A program made the position numbers and the translations under genes. A stretch of DNA of 55,592 bases from Gamarada debralockiae (Eukaryota > Ascomycota > Leotiomycetes > Helotiales > Hyphodiscaceae). Below are positions 22,901-33,300 of the stretch, one piece after another. The notes below the pieces were generated by a model. That model had not been told where the DNA came from. It ran no database searches and worked only from the letters and a program-made list of their open reading frames with translations. The DNA lies in the NCBI GenBank assembly GCA_002803225.1, contig NXFV01001909.1, positions 1 through 55,592 on the forward strand, in the 5' to 3' direction. Position 1 is the first letter of the stretch. Each line of letters opens with the position of its first letter.

Positions 22901-24047
22901 TTTTTCTTTTCAAAAATCCCTGATAAGTATTGAAAAACACATTCATTCGACTGAACAACTTCCTCCGGCACTGTCCCAAAACTTGAGATGCTCTACATCC
23001 TCTACATCTGAACAAAAGGGTGGATCATCAGATAGTACTACCAGAGAGTTTCTGTAACATGTTCTGACCCCCCCGCCTCCTCCTTCCCCGCCTCCCGGGG
23101 CACCCGAGAGTATTGTCCTAAATGCAGTGACTTTCGCTGATAATTCTTTCCTTCAGAGACTGCCATGGACGAGAACGCGCCGAGTAGAAATCAACCTCCA
23201 CGGCGTAGAACAAAACGAAACAATAAAGGGGCTGAGAGATAAGGGAAGGGGCGGTGAAGCGAAGGAGATACTGGAGGTGCTGCTCCTCTTATCAGACTTC
23301 AGCGAGGTCTTTGATCGTTTTCCATGCATGACGCCAGAAGAACAAAATGGAGGAGATGTGCAGAAACTGAGTGTTACTATGACACAGAAAGTCTTTCTAC
23401 GATAGACATAGACTCTCTCCTTCTGCCAGAAGTCAGAACCTCACGACAATACTTCAAAACCAAACACAGAGTACTCACTGTCTTGCCTCGGTATTTCTGA
23501 TAGCTACACAAATGCTATCAAGCAAATTGAATGTGGAGCTTTCAAAAGGAAAGCTGCAGAATGACCTTTTACTTCTTTCTCACCCATCCACGAGAAATCC
23601 ACTAAATTACACTTAGTCAGTTAAGGGGGGTGGCTCTAGTACAGCTCTCAGGTAACGAAGCGGTGAGAGCCTCTTATCTGGCAGAAAACAATACTCCGTA
23701 AACAACTTTAACTTGCTAACTTCCAGCTCGTCAACCTCTACACCACATGCTTTTTTCGCCTTCACTTTCGACTCTCCAGGGAAACCTTCGATTCTTTCAT
23801 GCCTGGTAATGAAAGCGCTTGCGAGTGTGCATGCTAACGTTGTCCGATCTACGAACCCGACAAAGGCCCTTTGCACAACGAACCGCGATCCAAACAAAGT
23901 TGATGATGATTTATTAAATGCGAAAGCTCTATACCCAAATGGAGGGGCTTGAAGGTCCACTTTGAGGACTGAGGATTGAATCTGGGCAGTGGACGATAAA
24001 GGGGTCTACCTTCAATTTGCTCCGATTTGGTCAACCGTCCCAACATC
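19988..24047. other. 4-kb gene-poor region
   Basis: I cannot support a gene in these 4.06 kb. Short frames on both strands have no recognisable domains. Items seen: a hairpin TGCAAAAG-ACCTA-CTTTTGCA at 21337-21357, a TCACGTGA palindrome at 22661-22668, and a C-rich tract at 23070-23108. A 25-codon frame starting at 23166 (MDENAPSRNQPPRRRTKR) follows an acceptor-like sequence. The two ends should be promoters of the flanking genes. A noncoding RNA or a gene with many short exons could be hidden here. Confidence 0.35.
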
Positions 24048-25150
24048 ATGTCTCAAGTGGGCTCAGAGAGTCGCACTGCACCGAAACGACCTCTACGTGG
24101 ATCGCTGAGCCCTGCGCCATTTTATCCTGGAACTCCTCGACCTTCACCGGGACCTACTCTTCATCGCCCAAGTTTACTTCGACATGCCTCTGCATCAGGA
24201 CCACCCGCCACAACAGCATCCTCTGGCTCCACATTTTCAATAGTTATTGGCTCTTCTCCACAGAAGGAATTTGCAAGTCCTACATACGGCAACCCTTCCA
24301 CGACAATCAAGAAGCGAGGTCGTCCGTTCAAGAACTCCCGAGGAACTCCTCCGACACAGTCGATCCCGAAGAAGAAGGGACGTCCCTTCAAGACCCCTGA
24401 AGCAGCAGCGGCAGCGAGAGCCTCCGGAACATCTGCCGACCAGTTACCTAAGAAGCGTAGACGCCCTTTCAAATATCCCCAGGGAGCGGATGAGATCGTC
24501 CAAGTTGTTCCTCCCGAACCAAAATTCGTACCCTTCGTCTGCGAATGGAAAGACTGCCCTGCTGAACTTCACAACCTCAATACTCTTCAAGCACACTTAC
24601 ATACTGTCCATCTAAAGAAACAGTCTTCTGGAGGTCCTTTCATTTGTTTATGGAGGAAGTGCTGTCAGGAACATAAGGTCGTGGATGTTGAGACTGGAGT
24701 ATCAACTATTATTGATAAGGGTCTCGAGTTCAAGACAAATGAGGAGTGGCGGAATCATGTGAAAGTGGCCCATCTTGACCCTATTGCTTGGCATCAGGGA
24801 GATGGGCCGCGGACAGCGTTGTGTAAGTGCTATTTTACCGGACACGCTTTATTACCTTACTGACAATACCAGCATTTATTGAGAAACCCAGACCAGCCGT
24901 TTCCTACTCCTGGCGTTCCGGCGGAGACGATGGACAAATGACGCCTTCAGTCAAGAACCAGCCTGAAGAGGGAGGTCGTGCGAGGGACAATAATGCGGCG
25001 AGATTTCTGAAGAAGCGAGAGGGTCTATATGTTGTTCTGGTGCCTATCGAAAACCCCGAGGCATATATGAAGATTGATTATGATAATGATGACGGTGGTG
25101 GTGGTGGTGGTGGTGGTGGTGGCGGGGAGAATGAGGTGGATGAATCATGA
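24048..25150 (+). CDS. AT-hook and C2H2 zinc-finger DNA-binding protein
   Basis: Exons 24048-24822 and 24873-25150 (50-bp intron, GTAAGT/CCAG) give 350 residues. I chose the ATG at 24048; the frame is open a little further upstream, but without another ATG. Three AT-hook-like repeats are evenly spaced at about residues 84-140: KKRGRPFK, KKKGRPFK and KKRRRPFK, each suited to the minor groove of AT-rich DNA. Then come zinc-finger segments: CEWKDCPAELHNLNTLQAHLHTVH is a clear C2H2 finger, and CLWRKCC...EWRNHVKVAH is a second, longer one. The C-terminal part (PFxxYSWRSGGDDGQMTP-like) is not a domain I can name, and a nine-codon GGT run makes a glycine tract near the end. A nuclear, chromatin-binding role is inferred. 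Confidence 0.87.
25094..25120 (+). repeat. (GGT)9 microsatellite in coding sequence
   Basis: Nine GGT triplets in a row, followed by GGC and GGG, encode a glycine run close to the C-terminus of the AT-hook protein. Such a run is expected to vary in length between strains without breaking the frame. Confidence 0.95.
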
Positions 25151-25856
25151 AGATGGGGGGGTTACCAAGATGAGATAATACTTCCGTTCAGCGCTTGAGC
25201 AGGAACATACGGACTGCTGTTTGCAGCTACGCTGCCATTGAATAGATGGCAAGCAGATCAACAAGGCGAGGGTTCGATCTACCTCATACGACATGAGATT
25301 ATGGGCGGATCCCAGACGGATCCATGTCCTAGAACCTCCTACCTCTCACGTCGGTTGATAGGCTGGTCTAGCCGGCCAGCGCTCCAGGACCCATCACGAA
25401 GCATATACTTTGTACTTGTAAATTAGACCTGAATTTTAGGCAAACAAAGAATCAATCGAGCGATATTAAATTCTCTGCCGTCCTCTGCCGATGGAGACTT
25501 ACCTCCTCATTGGCCAAGACCTTACCCGAAATATTACTCTTTGTGCCCCACCCACATCTTCGTATGACATCTATGATTCTCAATCAAACCTCAAGCAATT
25601 GATCTTAACTCAAGAATACATTTTTCTCACAAGACTCTATATACATGAATCTATAGTGTCCTTATAATTCATCCTCTCTTGTTCTACAACCCAGTTACCA
25701 CGATCTATTGTAAAAGCAGGCAGCTTGAACAAGCTGCCTCAGATTTGCGATGCTCTGCCGGAGAGTCACAAAGACGATGAAGAACAGTTCCTGATCCGTC
25801 TTGAGATTGCGAAAAGTGGTGTCTCGATTTGAGTTCAAATATTGGCACCTATCATT
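25151..25856. promoter_or_regulatory. intergenic, promoter of Zn2Cys6 gene
   Basis: The two genes run in the same direction with a 706-bp gap. No coding frame is supported. The right part is the promoter and leader of the transcription factor gene; no specific binding site stands out. Confidence 0.4.
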
Positions 25857-27710
25857 ATGTCCGAGATTCGGGCTGCTGGGAGAAAGAGACCAAAGATCCC
25901 CAAAGTTCGGACGGGTTGTAAAACATGTAAAGTTTGTCATATCTTCATTTGCCCCTGGAGCTATTACAATTTACTAACAAATCTAGATACGAAGAGTGAA
26001 ATGTGATGAGACACGACCTGAGTGCAAAAGATGCCTCGCCTTTGGTCCGGGTTATTGCGACGGCTACGAGTACGGAATCCTTCCACGAGAGCAACCGGAG
26101 AAGAAGGTTCTTCTTCCAAAAGCGCAATGCCAACCTATTGTCCGGAAACCCGAACCACAAAGAGACCCGTGTCTTGAAGTCTTCAAAGACCAAAACGAGT
26201 ACTACTGTTTCCGACTCTACATGGAAGAAGCTGCTCCTCGCCTCTCATTCTCGAACCAATCGATATGGCATCATCTATTGCTCCAAGCTGCTCAAAACCA
26301 ACCTTTTATCAGACATGCCGTCGTCACTATTGGCGCTCTGTGCAGGTCATCTAGGGTACTGGGAACCAAAGATATTTCAACGCTGGGCATTCAAAGACTT
26401 CCTCAGCTCTTCCAGGGATGCAATGTTCCTTCTGCAAGTAAACAGTATTACGAGTTTGCTTTGCAGCAATACGACAAATTCCTCACAGGAGCCAAAGAGC
26501 AGATGTCGACGGATGTGGGGCTGATTGGCGATCACATGAGACGAACGGCGCTGATAGCGTGTCTTCTCGTGGTATGTATCGAAAACTTGCAATTTCGATA
26601 TACAGTAGCGATTAGACATGCGCAGAATGGGTTGCGTTTGATGCAAGAGTACATCGATACTGCGCCGAAGAGAGATTACAACTACGGCACATCTTCTTCG
26701 CCACCTTATGTTATTGAAGATGAACTGGTGCTGCAGTTCCAGCGGCTTGATTTGCAGACACTTAGTTGGTATGGTGCGAGAACGCCGGTGGATCATGTGA
26801 AGGTCAAATGTGAGAGAAGTTCGAGGATGAGGAATATGCCAAAGGAGTTTGCAGATATGGATGAGGCGAGGTTGTATTTGGATATTGTTATGCGGAGGAC
26901 TTATCATTTTATGTAAGTATGCCACTGGAGCGGTTGTTCGGATACTGACTCGTAGATTCTTCTAGGGCATATGCGTTGCAAGGCAAATTATCCTATCTAG
27001 CATTTCACGATACCATTCTCGGCGAGTCAGACTCTGATATCAAGAAATGCTTCAAGAATAATCCCACTGGCGATATTTCAGCTATCCTTCCTGATCATGG
27101 CGATGCAATACAAGTAGAGCAAGAGATGTACGCAGCGGAAAACAGACGATGGTCACAAGCTTTCGAGCCCCTGTTCCGATCCGCTCTCCACAAAATGGAT
27201 GAACCCAAGTCCCTCAAGGCCTTCCTCCTAAAAATTCACTCAACGAGCTTGACGGTCCGTCTAGCCGGTATTCTGTCAAGCACCGAGCTCATATACGACA
27301 ACTTCATGCACGAATTCAAGCAGATCGTCTCGCTGTCCAAGACGGTACTCAATCATCCCCAATCCGACAAACTCTTTGCTGCCGGCTCGTTCAGCTTCGA
27401 TATTGGGATCATCTATCCGCTTCTAGCCGTTTCCTATGCTTGTCGAAATCGGAAGCTTAGACGAGAAGCTATTGCGCTGCTAGAATCGAAGTCTTGGAGG
27501 GAAGCACAGTGGGGAAGTAATCCCAGTGTGCATGTTTCTAAGTTCTTGATGGAGGTGGAGGAGGAAGGCGTTGAGACTGAGTTCATACCGGAATGGGCGA
27601 GAGCACGCCTGACTGGAATAGAGGTGAATACTGAGACGGGCCAGGCGAGGGTGCGTTGTATACGGGGGACTGGGGAGTCTGCAATGTCGAGATATTCTGT
27701 GTGGCATTGA
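25857..27710 (+). CDS. Zn2Cys6 fungal transcription factor
   Basis: Exons 25857-25931, 25987-26912 and 26966-27710 give 581 residues. The zinc cluster is split by intron 1: TGCKTCK at the end of exon 1, then IRRVKCDETRPECKRC and YCDGY, so six cysteines with C-x2-C-x6-C-x(n)-C-x2-C-x(n)-C spacing. The donor is GTTTGT, less usual than GTAAGT, but it is the only choice that keeps RTGCKTCKIRRVKCDE intact. After the cluster comes a Lys/Pro-rich linker and a long helical region of the fungal transcription-factor type (residues about 80-560), including FRLYMEEAAPRLS and SLWxGVLLQ-like blocks. No pathway can be assigned, and no metabolic gene cluster lies beside it. Its first 25 codons are easily lost in automatic models, which then start inside the finger. 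Confidence 0.92.
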
Positions 27711-27780
27711 TCGTTTTGACATGAGTCTTTCATCCGTCAGTTACTGAACTTTGCGTGGAAGTGACCTCCAATGCCCTCTG

Positions 27781-27950
27781 AACCATGACACCAAATCCGA
27801 ATAGATACACAAGACCCACCCTTTGAATTTTCATATCCTTCCATAATGTAGAAGCAGCCAACAAACTGCAACGCCCCCTTAACCATGACACCAGATCCAA
27901 ACAGGTATACTGTACACCAAACAATCCATCCCTCCATTTTTCATATCCTT
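27781..27950. repeat. imperfect direct duplication, about 100-bp period
   Basis: AACCATGACACCA-ATCC-AA-AG-TA occurs at 27781 and again exactly 100 bp later at 27881, and TTTTCATATCCTT occurs near 27828 and 27938. The copies differ by a few substitutions and about 10 bp of length. The block lies between the converging 3' ends of the Zn2Cys6 and alkyltransferase genes. It resembles a local tandem duplication rather than a transposon, since no terminal inverted repeats are seen. Confidence 0.75.
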
Positions 27951-27997
27951 TCGTCAGTCATCATTATCATCAATCATCAAGTCCATACCCCCGGGCC

Positions 27998-28986
27998 TTA
28001 TTCAAACCCCTCCCAAACACCACCGACAACCTTCCCACTCCCATCAAACCGTACACCCTCCTCCCTCAACAACTTCCTCTTCTTATCATCATTCAACCCC
28101 TTCTCCCCATTCCGTCCCCAACTTCCACAAAAGCCTCCAATACCTCCACCACTAGCCAGGACTCTATGACACGGCACATGCGGCGCAAAAGGATTGTTAC
28201 TGACCGCATTACCAACAGCTCGAGGAGACGACGAGAGATGTTTTGAGATCGCGGCGTAGGTAGTGTAGTTGCCGCGGGGAATCTGGCAGAGTGTTGCGAG
28301 GACTTTCTTTTGGAAGGGTGTTTTGTGAGAGAGTGCTATTTTCTTGAGGTAGGGCGTGAGATCTTCTTTCTCCTTACCTGCGGCAGTGGCTTTTGGTTCC
28401 GTGGTTGTGGTGAAGTAGGGTGATCGTTCGTCTGGTGTGTTGTCTTCTGGGGATGATGGAGGAGGTGTAGGCTTCCGTTTCTTCGTATCTTCGCCCGTCT
28501 TTGGCCCTTCCTCATCACGTCCTCCCCGTTTCCGCTTCATGCTATTGACCTTCGCATTGGCACTTGCAGCATCCCGCTCTCCCCGTTTCCGCTTCCTACC
28601 ATCAACTTTCTTCCTCTTCCCCCTCAACTCCAAACTCCTATTATCCAAATCCACCAAGTCCGCCTTACCCTTCAATATCTTCCTCCCCAAACTATTGCTC
28701 GCCTGCAGCTGCTCCTTCGACATGTTCTTGTACGCTGGACTCTTGACTTTCGACGTCCAGGGTGTGTTGATACCGACTGTGTGGTCGAGGATTATGCGCT
28801 CGAAGCAGTGGTCGAGTGTTACTGGCCATTTGGGCTGTGGTGAATGTCAGCTATGAGCTTTGAGAAGATGGGAGGGGAAGGTACTTGTGCGGGGGATTGC
28901 AATCTTGCTGCTTCTGGGAGGAGGTTTTGGAAGATGCCCTTCCATTCATTTTGGAGCTCTTCAAGAGATTGTTCTGGTTTTGCCAT
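27998..28986 (-). CDS. O6-alkylguanine-DNA alkyltransferase with N-terminal extension
   Basis: The protein removes alkyl groups from O6-guanine by irreversible transfer to its own cysteine. Exon 1 (28986-28885) and exon 2 (28834-27998), joined across a 50-bp intron, give 312 residues. The alkyltransferase domain occupies about 212-312: TPFQKKVLATLCQIPRGNYTTY, a GNAVSNNP helix-turn-helix part, and the PCHRV active site with Cys256. In front of it is a separate conserved-looking block (about residues 36-95: KWPVTLDHCFERIILDH, PWTSKVKSPAYKNMSKEQL). I recall this block as a stand-alone small fungal protein of unknown function. A Lys/Arg-rich, probably nuclear-localising linker with duplicated KRKRG.RD joins the two. 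Most alkyltransferases are about 200 residues, so this looks like a fusion. The Met at 28723 would give an alkyltransferase-only product and is the start a simple ORF finder would choose. Confidence 0.9.
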
Positions 28987-30354
28987 TTTGAGGCTTTGCT
29001 GCAGGTTAGAGTTGAAGAAAAGGGGATGCAGGAGGAATATTGGCTGCGATGTGGTCCTGTGAAAGTGTTCGGGGTCTTGAAAACGCGTCAATGGAAGGGC
29101 GTTCACGCGAAGTATCGCGAAGTCACGAAGTCATAAAGTCGATTATGAGATCATTGACTCCTCCTTAACTTGACCGAACTAGAAGAAGGCTTCAGAGAAA
29201 CTCGACACACTTAACTCTTATGACAGAGCATCCAGGTGAGATTACACTGTAAAAAGAAAGCAATGATTTTCTGGCTCTGTTTTTGTGAATTATGATCAAA
29301 ATAATTCCCCAAGTCTTCCGCCAGTTCCCACAATTCGCCAGTCGGCAAATCCCCGGCCCTTCAACCGCACCACCAGCCACACAAAAAAACCCAAAAATCA
29401 ACAAAAAATTAAGTCGACGCTCATCCCAAACACCACACCCAAACCACACAACAAGTGTAATCCAATACCGCCACACCACGGTGAAGATCTCTCTGCAGAG
29501 TGAGGCCTCCCTCGAGAAGTTATCTTCATTGCTTAGGGTCCCACCAGCATCGTGAGTTACCTGCACGAGTGGGGGGCCACCGCCATGTTCGAACTGGGCA
29601 CTGTTGGTAGTGTCTTGCGACGAAATGGGTGAAGAAATCTGGGGTTCTGATATCTTCTTCCTTTGTAGCCGTTACAGCTAAGGTCAAATTTTCCTTATTT
29701 GAATAGATACGTATGCATAACTTTGCGGGTAGTTTCGGCATTTCCCGCCAATAGAATTCGTTTCTGCTGCGTCGGCGAGAACATCAAAATTTCATGGATT
29801 CGCATTCACATCACGCAGAGAAAAGTAGTTATGACTGAAAAGAGATCGTCATTGAACAGAAATTATCAAAGAGCCAGCCGCGAGGCAAGAAATATACGAA
29901 GCTTTTGTCCATCTTGTTTGGATCTTATCCCATCAATCGCCAGCTATAATCCAAGCCTATTATTATCCACAGCGTCCACCGACGTATCCCTCCCTCCCTG
30001 CCTCCTCATCCTTCATCAAAATCCATCGTCGTGTAAAATGCCGCCTAAAATCAATTTCAAAAAGGGACGAGGAAAAACACGCTTCTTTAAATGTTGATAG
30101 ATCAAGGATAGTAGAGAAATAGAATACATAGTAAGAACAAGCAGCACCCCAAAAGTCTTTAAAAGTTCAAAAATCATAATGTCATAGCCTAGAAGCTGTC
30201 CATCACGCCCTATACTCACACCCAAGAATGCAAAAAATGGCTTTAGCTCTTTAAGAGGCCCGAGGTTTAAGATAAGAATGGGTATTGAATGAGGGTCGAG
30301 AAATGAAGAAACGCCAGCTATGTACTATGCAGAAGGACATGTTTAAATGTGTGC
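28987..30354. other. intergenic region with two doubtful short frames
   Basis: No firm gene was found in these 1.37 kb. The right half of the alkyltransferase promoter is here. Two plus-strand frames deserve note. 29292-29555 (87 codons) starts with an Arg/Gln, mitochondrial-presequence-like MIKIIPQVFRQFPQFASRQ but continues in AC-rich sequence. 30038-30097 (19 codons, MPPKINFKKGRGKTRFFKC) lies behind a pyrimidine-rich leader-like sequence. Neither is long enough to call. Confidence 0.35.
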
Positions 30355-33300
30355 TTAGATCATTCCTCCCTCCATGTTCATCGCCGCTTTGACCTCGCGA
30401 GGATGTCTCTCTACAATGCTGTTACCGGCAGCGTTTGGCATGGGAGGCATGCTGGGAGTATGGTTGGGACTCCACATCCCTGGTACGCTTTCGTATGGGC
30501 TTGGCTGAGGTTGCTCCAGGGGACTTCTGGTTCCGTTTCTTCCGCGGCTAGCACTGCGGAGGCGCTCGGCGGCACGAGAGAATCTCCCAGTCAAGCTGTT
30601 GTCATTCTCACTGCCACCACGACTGTGGCTGATGGAGGAATTGCGGGCAACGTTGGTTTGCAAACTTTGAGGTGGGGAAGCTGGAACTTCGATGACAGGA
30701 CTTGTAGCATTGGGCTTGTCTTCCTCATCGCCCATCACGATTTCAATTACTCCTGACCCTTGCGAGACGCCAGAGACAATGGAATTCGTGTTGGGGTTGT
30801 TCGGACGATACAAGGGTGCCGGCGGAGGAGGGGGAGGCATAGCAAGATGTTGCAATTCCTTCAGAATCGGTGGTGCAGGAGGGGGCGGTGGAGGTGGTGG
30901 GGTGAGGTTGTTGTTCGAAGGGTTGATTGGTTGGGCGCTTGCTTCGATGGTCTCATCAATGCCACTCATGATGTTTGGCTGGCTACTCGAGTACACTGGT
31001 ACATTGTTCCGAGCTTCATAACCGAGCGTTCCAGGTTGAGATTCTCCCGGAGTAATTTTGCGAGGAGACAACATGGGTGGGGATTTCGAGCCTGGAGGGC
31101 CCTGTGTAAGACGTCTACTGCTGGGTGGTAGTGCAGCTTGGAAGGCTGGATGTGTTGGGAGTGCTGCTGGGAGAGCATGTGGAGACAAAGGTGGCTCCTC
31201 TGGGATTGGAGCAGATGCTGAGCGGGGAGGCACACGCCGAGGAGCGGCCTGGTAGGTCGTCTTGGGCAGAGGAGCGAGATTCTCGAATGCGTTGTTGTAA
31301 GACAGAGCATTCAAACTTCCCCAGGAAGGTGGAGGAGGTGCCATGTCGTACCGCTCTGGAATCTGAGGAACGTCTGGAATATCCTTGCCCTCGGGGTCAT
31401 ATTTGGGGTGTCGCATTGCTCGTGGGGTAGCGGGTAATCCGATTTGGATAGCTGAGGAGGCGGCGGATTCCTTTAGGTACGCCGGAGATGTGTTGAGATT
31501 TGCCGGAGAAGTTGTCTGGCTTCGGGGTGGTTGTTTCGGAGAAGGAATCGTTTGAGATCTTGTGAATTCTGGGGAGCCTTGACGATACTGCATTGGAGAC
31601 AAACTAGCCAATTCCTCGGGGTGCACAATCGGGGGAACGGAAGGTCGGCGAGCAAGGGACTTTCGTCTTTCCTCAAGCTCACGAGCAGCTTGTTCCTTCT
31701 TGAGAGTTCGCTCATCCTTGATTTGGTTGAGATCACCAGCTTTCGCATCCGAGACTGATCGAGCATGGGGAGGTTCCCGGCGCTCACGCTTCGGGTGTGG
31801 TGATGGCTCCTTCCGTGTCCTGCTGTTATCCCGTTCGCCAGGTCGGCGGCTGCTTGAACGATCACGACGTCTTCTGTCCGGAGATAAATCACGGATCGCA
31901 CTTGTTCCACGCTCTCTAAGACGGCTTGTGCTTCTTTGACGAGATCTGAATCGCTTGTGCTCCTCATGGGCACGCCTCAGGTCCTCATCGTCGTCATCAG
32001 CTTGGTAGAACTTGGCTTGTGGAGACATAGGAAGTGGTGATGATGGCGAGCGCATCACAGATCCTTCGCGGCCTTTGCTTCTGCCTCTGGTATCGATCAG
32101 AGTTAGACGAGTGTCAGGGCTAGGGCGACGACTGTTGTTGCGACTTGTCACACGACTTGCAGGCTTGCTACCTGGTTGAACCCGGGATACAGGCTCGGGA
32201 GAAGTTGCGCGGACTCTGCTGGAGGGCTTAGAGCTCTTAGCTTTTGAGTGACTGATGTCTTTTGGCTTCTTGGAGTCAGTAAAGTCATCGCCGTATCCAA
32301 CAGCACCAAGGCCTCTAAGATCCTCAGGAGACATAGGGATTGGCGATGTAGGTGATCGCTTAGCTGGCTTGATGTACCGAACCGGAGCACGTCCTCGGTC
32401 TTCCACAGAAGGTTCCCTCGCTTTGGATTTCCGGCTCCCACTTCGAGCTCTTCCTGAAGTATCACGTCTCTCTCGACTACCTTGTCTACGCTGCTTCTCG
32501 GCGTGGTATTGTGCTGACTCTAGGCTGCTGATGTATTGATCGAGACTCCGGCCAGTAACAACAGGACTTGCAGTTCCCACACTCCGGTAGCTCCGCTCAC
32601 TGGTAATGGGACTTCTGTTGGCAGTGGAGAGTGACGCAGTGGATCCGGTAACTGAACGTGAAGTGATAGTACGCTGTTTCGATGACGACGCCACAGAATG
32701 CACGGATAGTTCCGGGGATGTCATATAGTCGCCAGTAATAATGGACTCCATTGGAGGCCACTGAATTTGGAGACCATCAGGCTTGCGATCACGGGATCCA
32801 TTTCGGGTGCGAGCATCGCGCTTCGTGGGACTGAACGAGTCCGGCGATGGTGAAGGTAGTTGATTTGATGCTTTGTGCTTTGTCTTCTCCATCATTGGGC
32901 TTGCTGTGGCAGCTCTGCCAATCGGGTTGTATGTTGCAGAACTGAGCTGCGTGGTCTCGGGTTGGGAAACGACCCGTTCATGGGCTCGAGCTACTTTATC
33001 ATGCCTCTCCTTGTCAGAACCTGAGTCCACAGGCGTCGGAGGCTTCGCTGGTTCCAGCTTCCTCTTAGGAAGGACAACATCGGAAGGCATTTCACCAATC
33101 GACGGTAATCGTTGTCTCGTGAATCCACCTGGAGTCGCAGTCCGAGCAGATGCTGGTGTGTGGTAAGCGCTTCGACGCCCCGGTACAAGGAAAGCCGTGT
33201 GTGCCGTGTCGCCTGTTCCAGGAGACAGTGCTGACTCTGCGATTGGAGTCGCACCTCCACCGATTGGAGTTCGCTCATCTTCACCCAATCCGAAAAATTT

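Noticed and set aside
25238..25300. GGGTTCGATCTACC resembles the T-arm of a tRNA
   Set aside because: The anticodon and acceptor stems cannot be paired around it.
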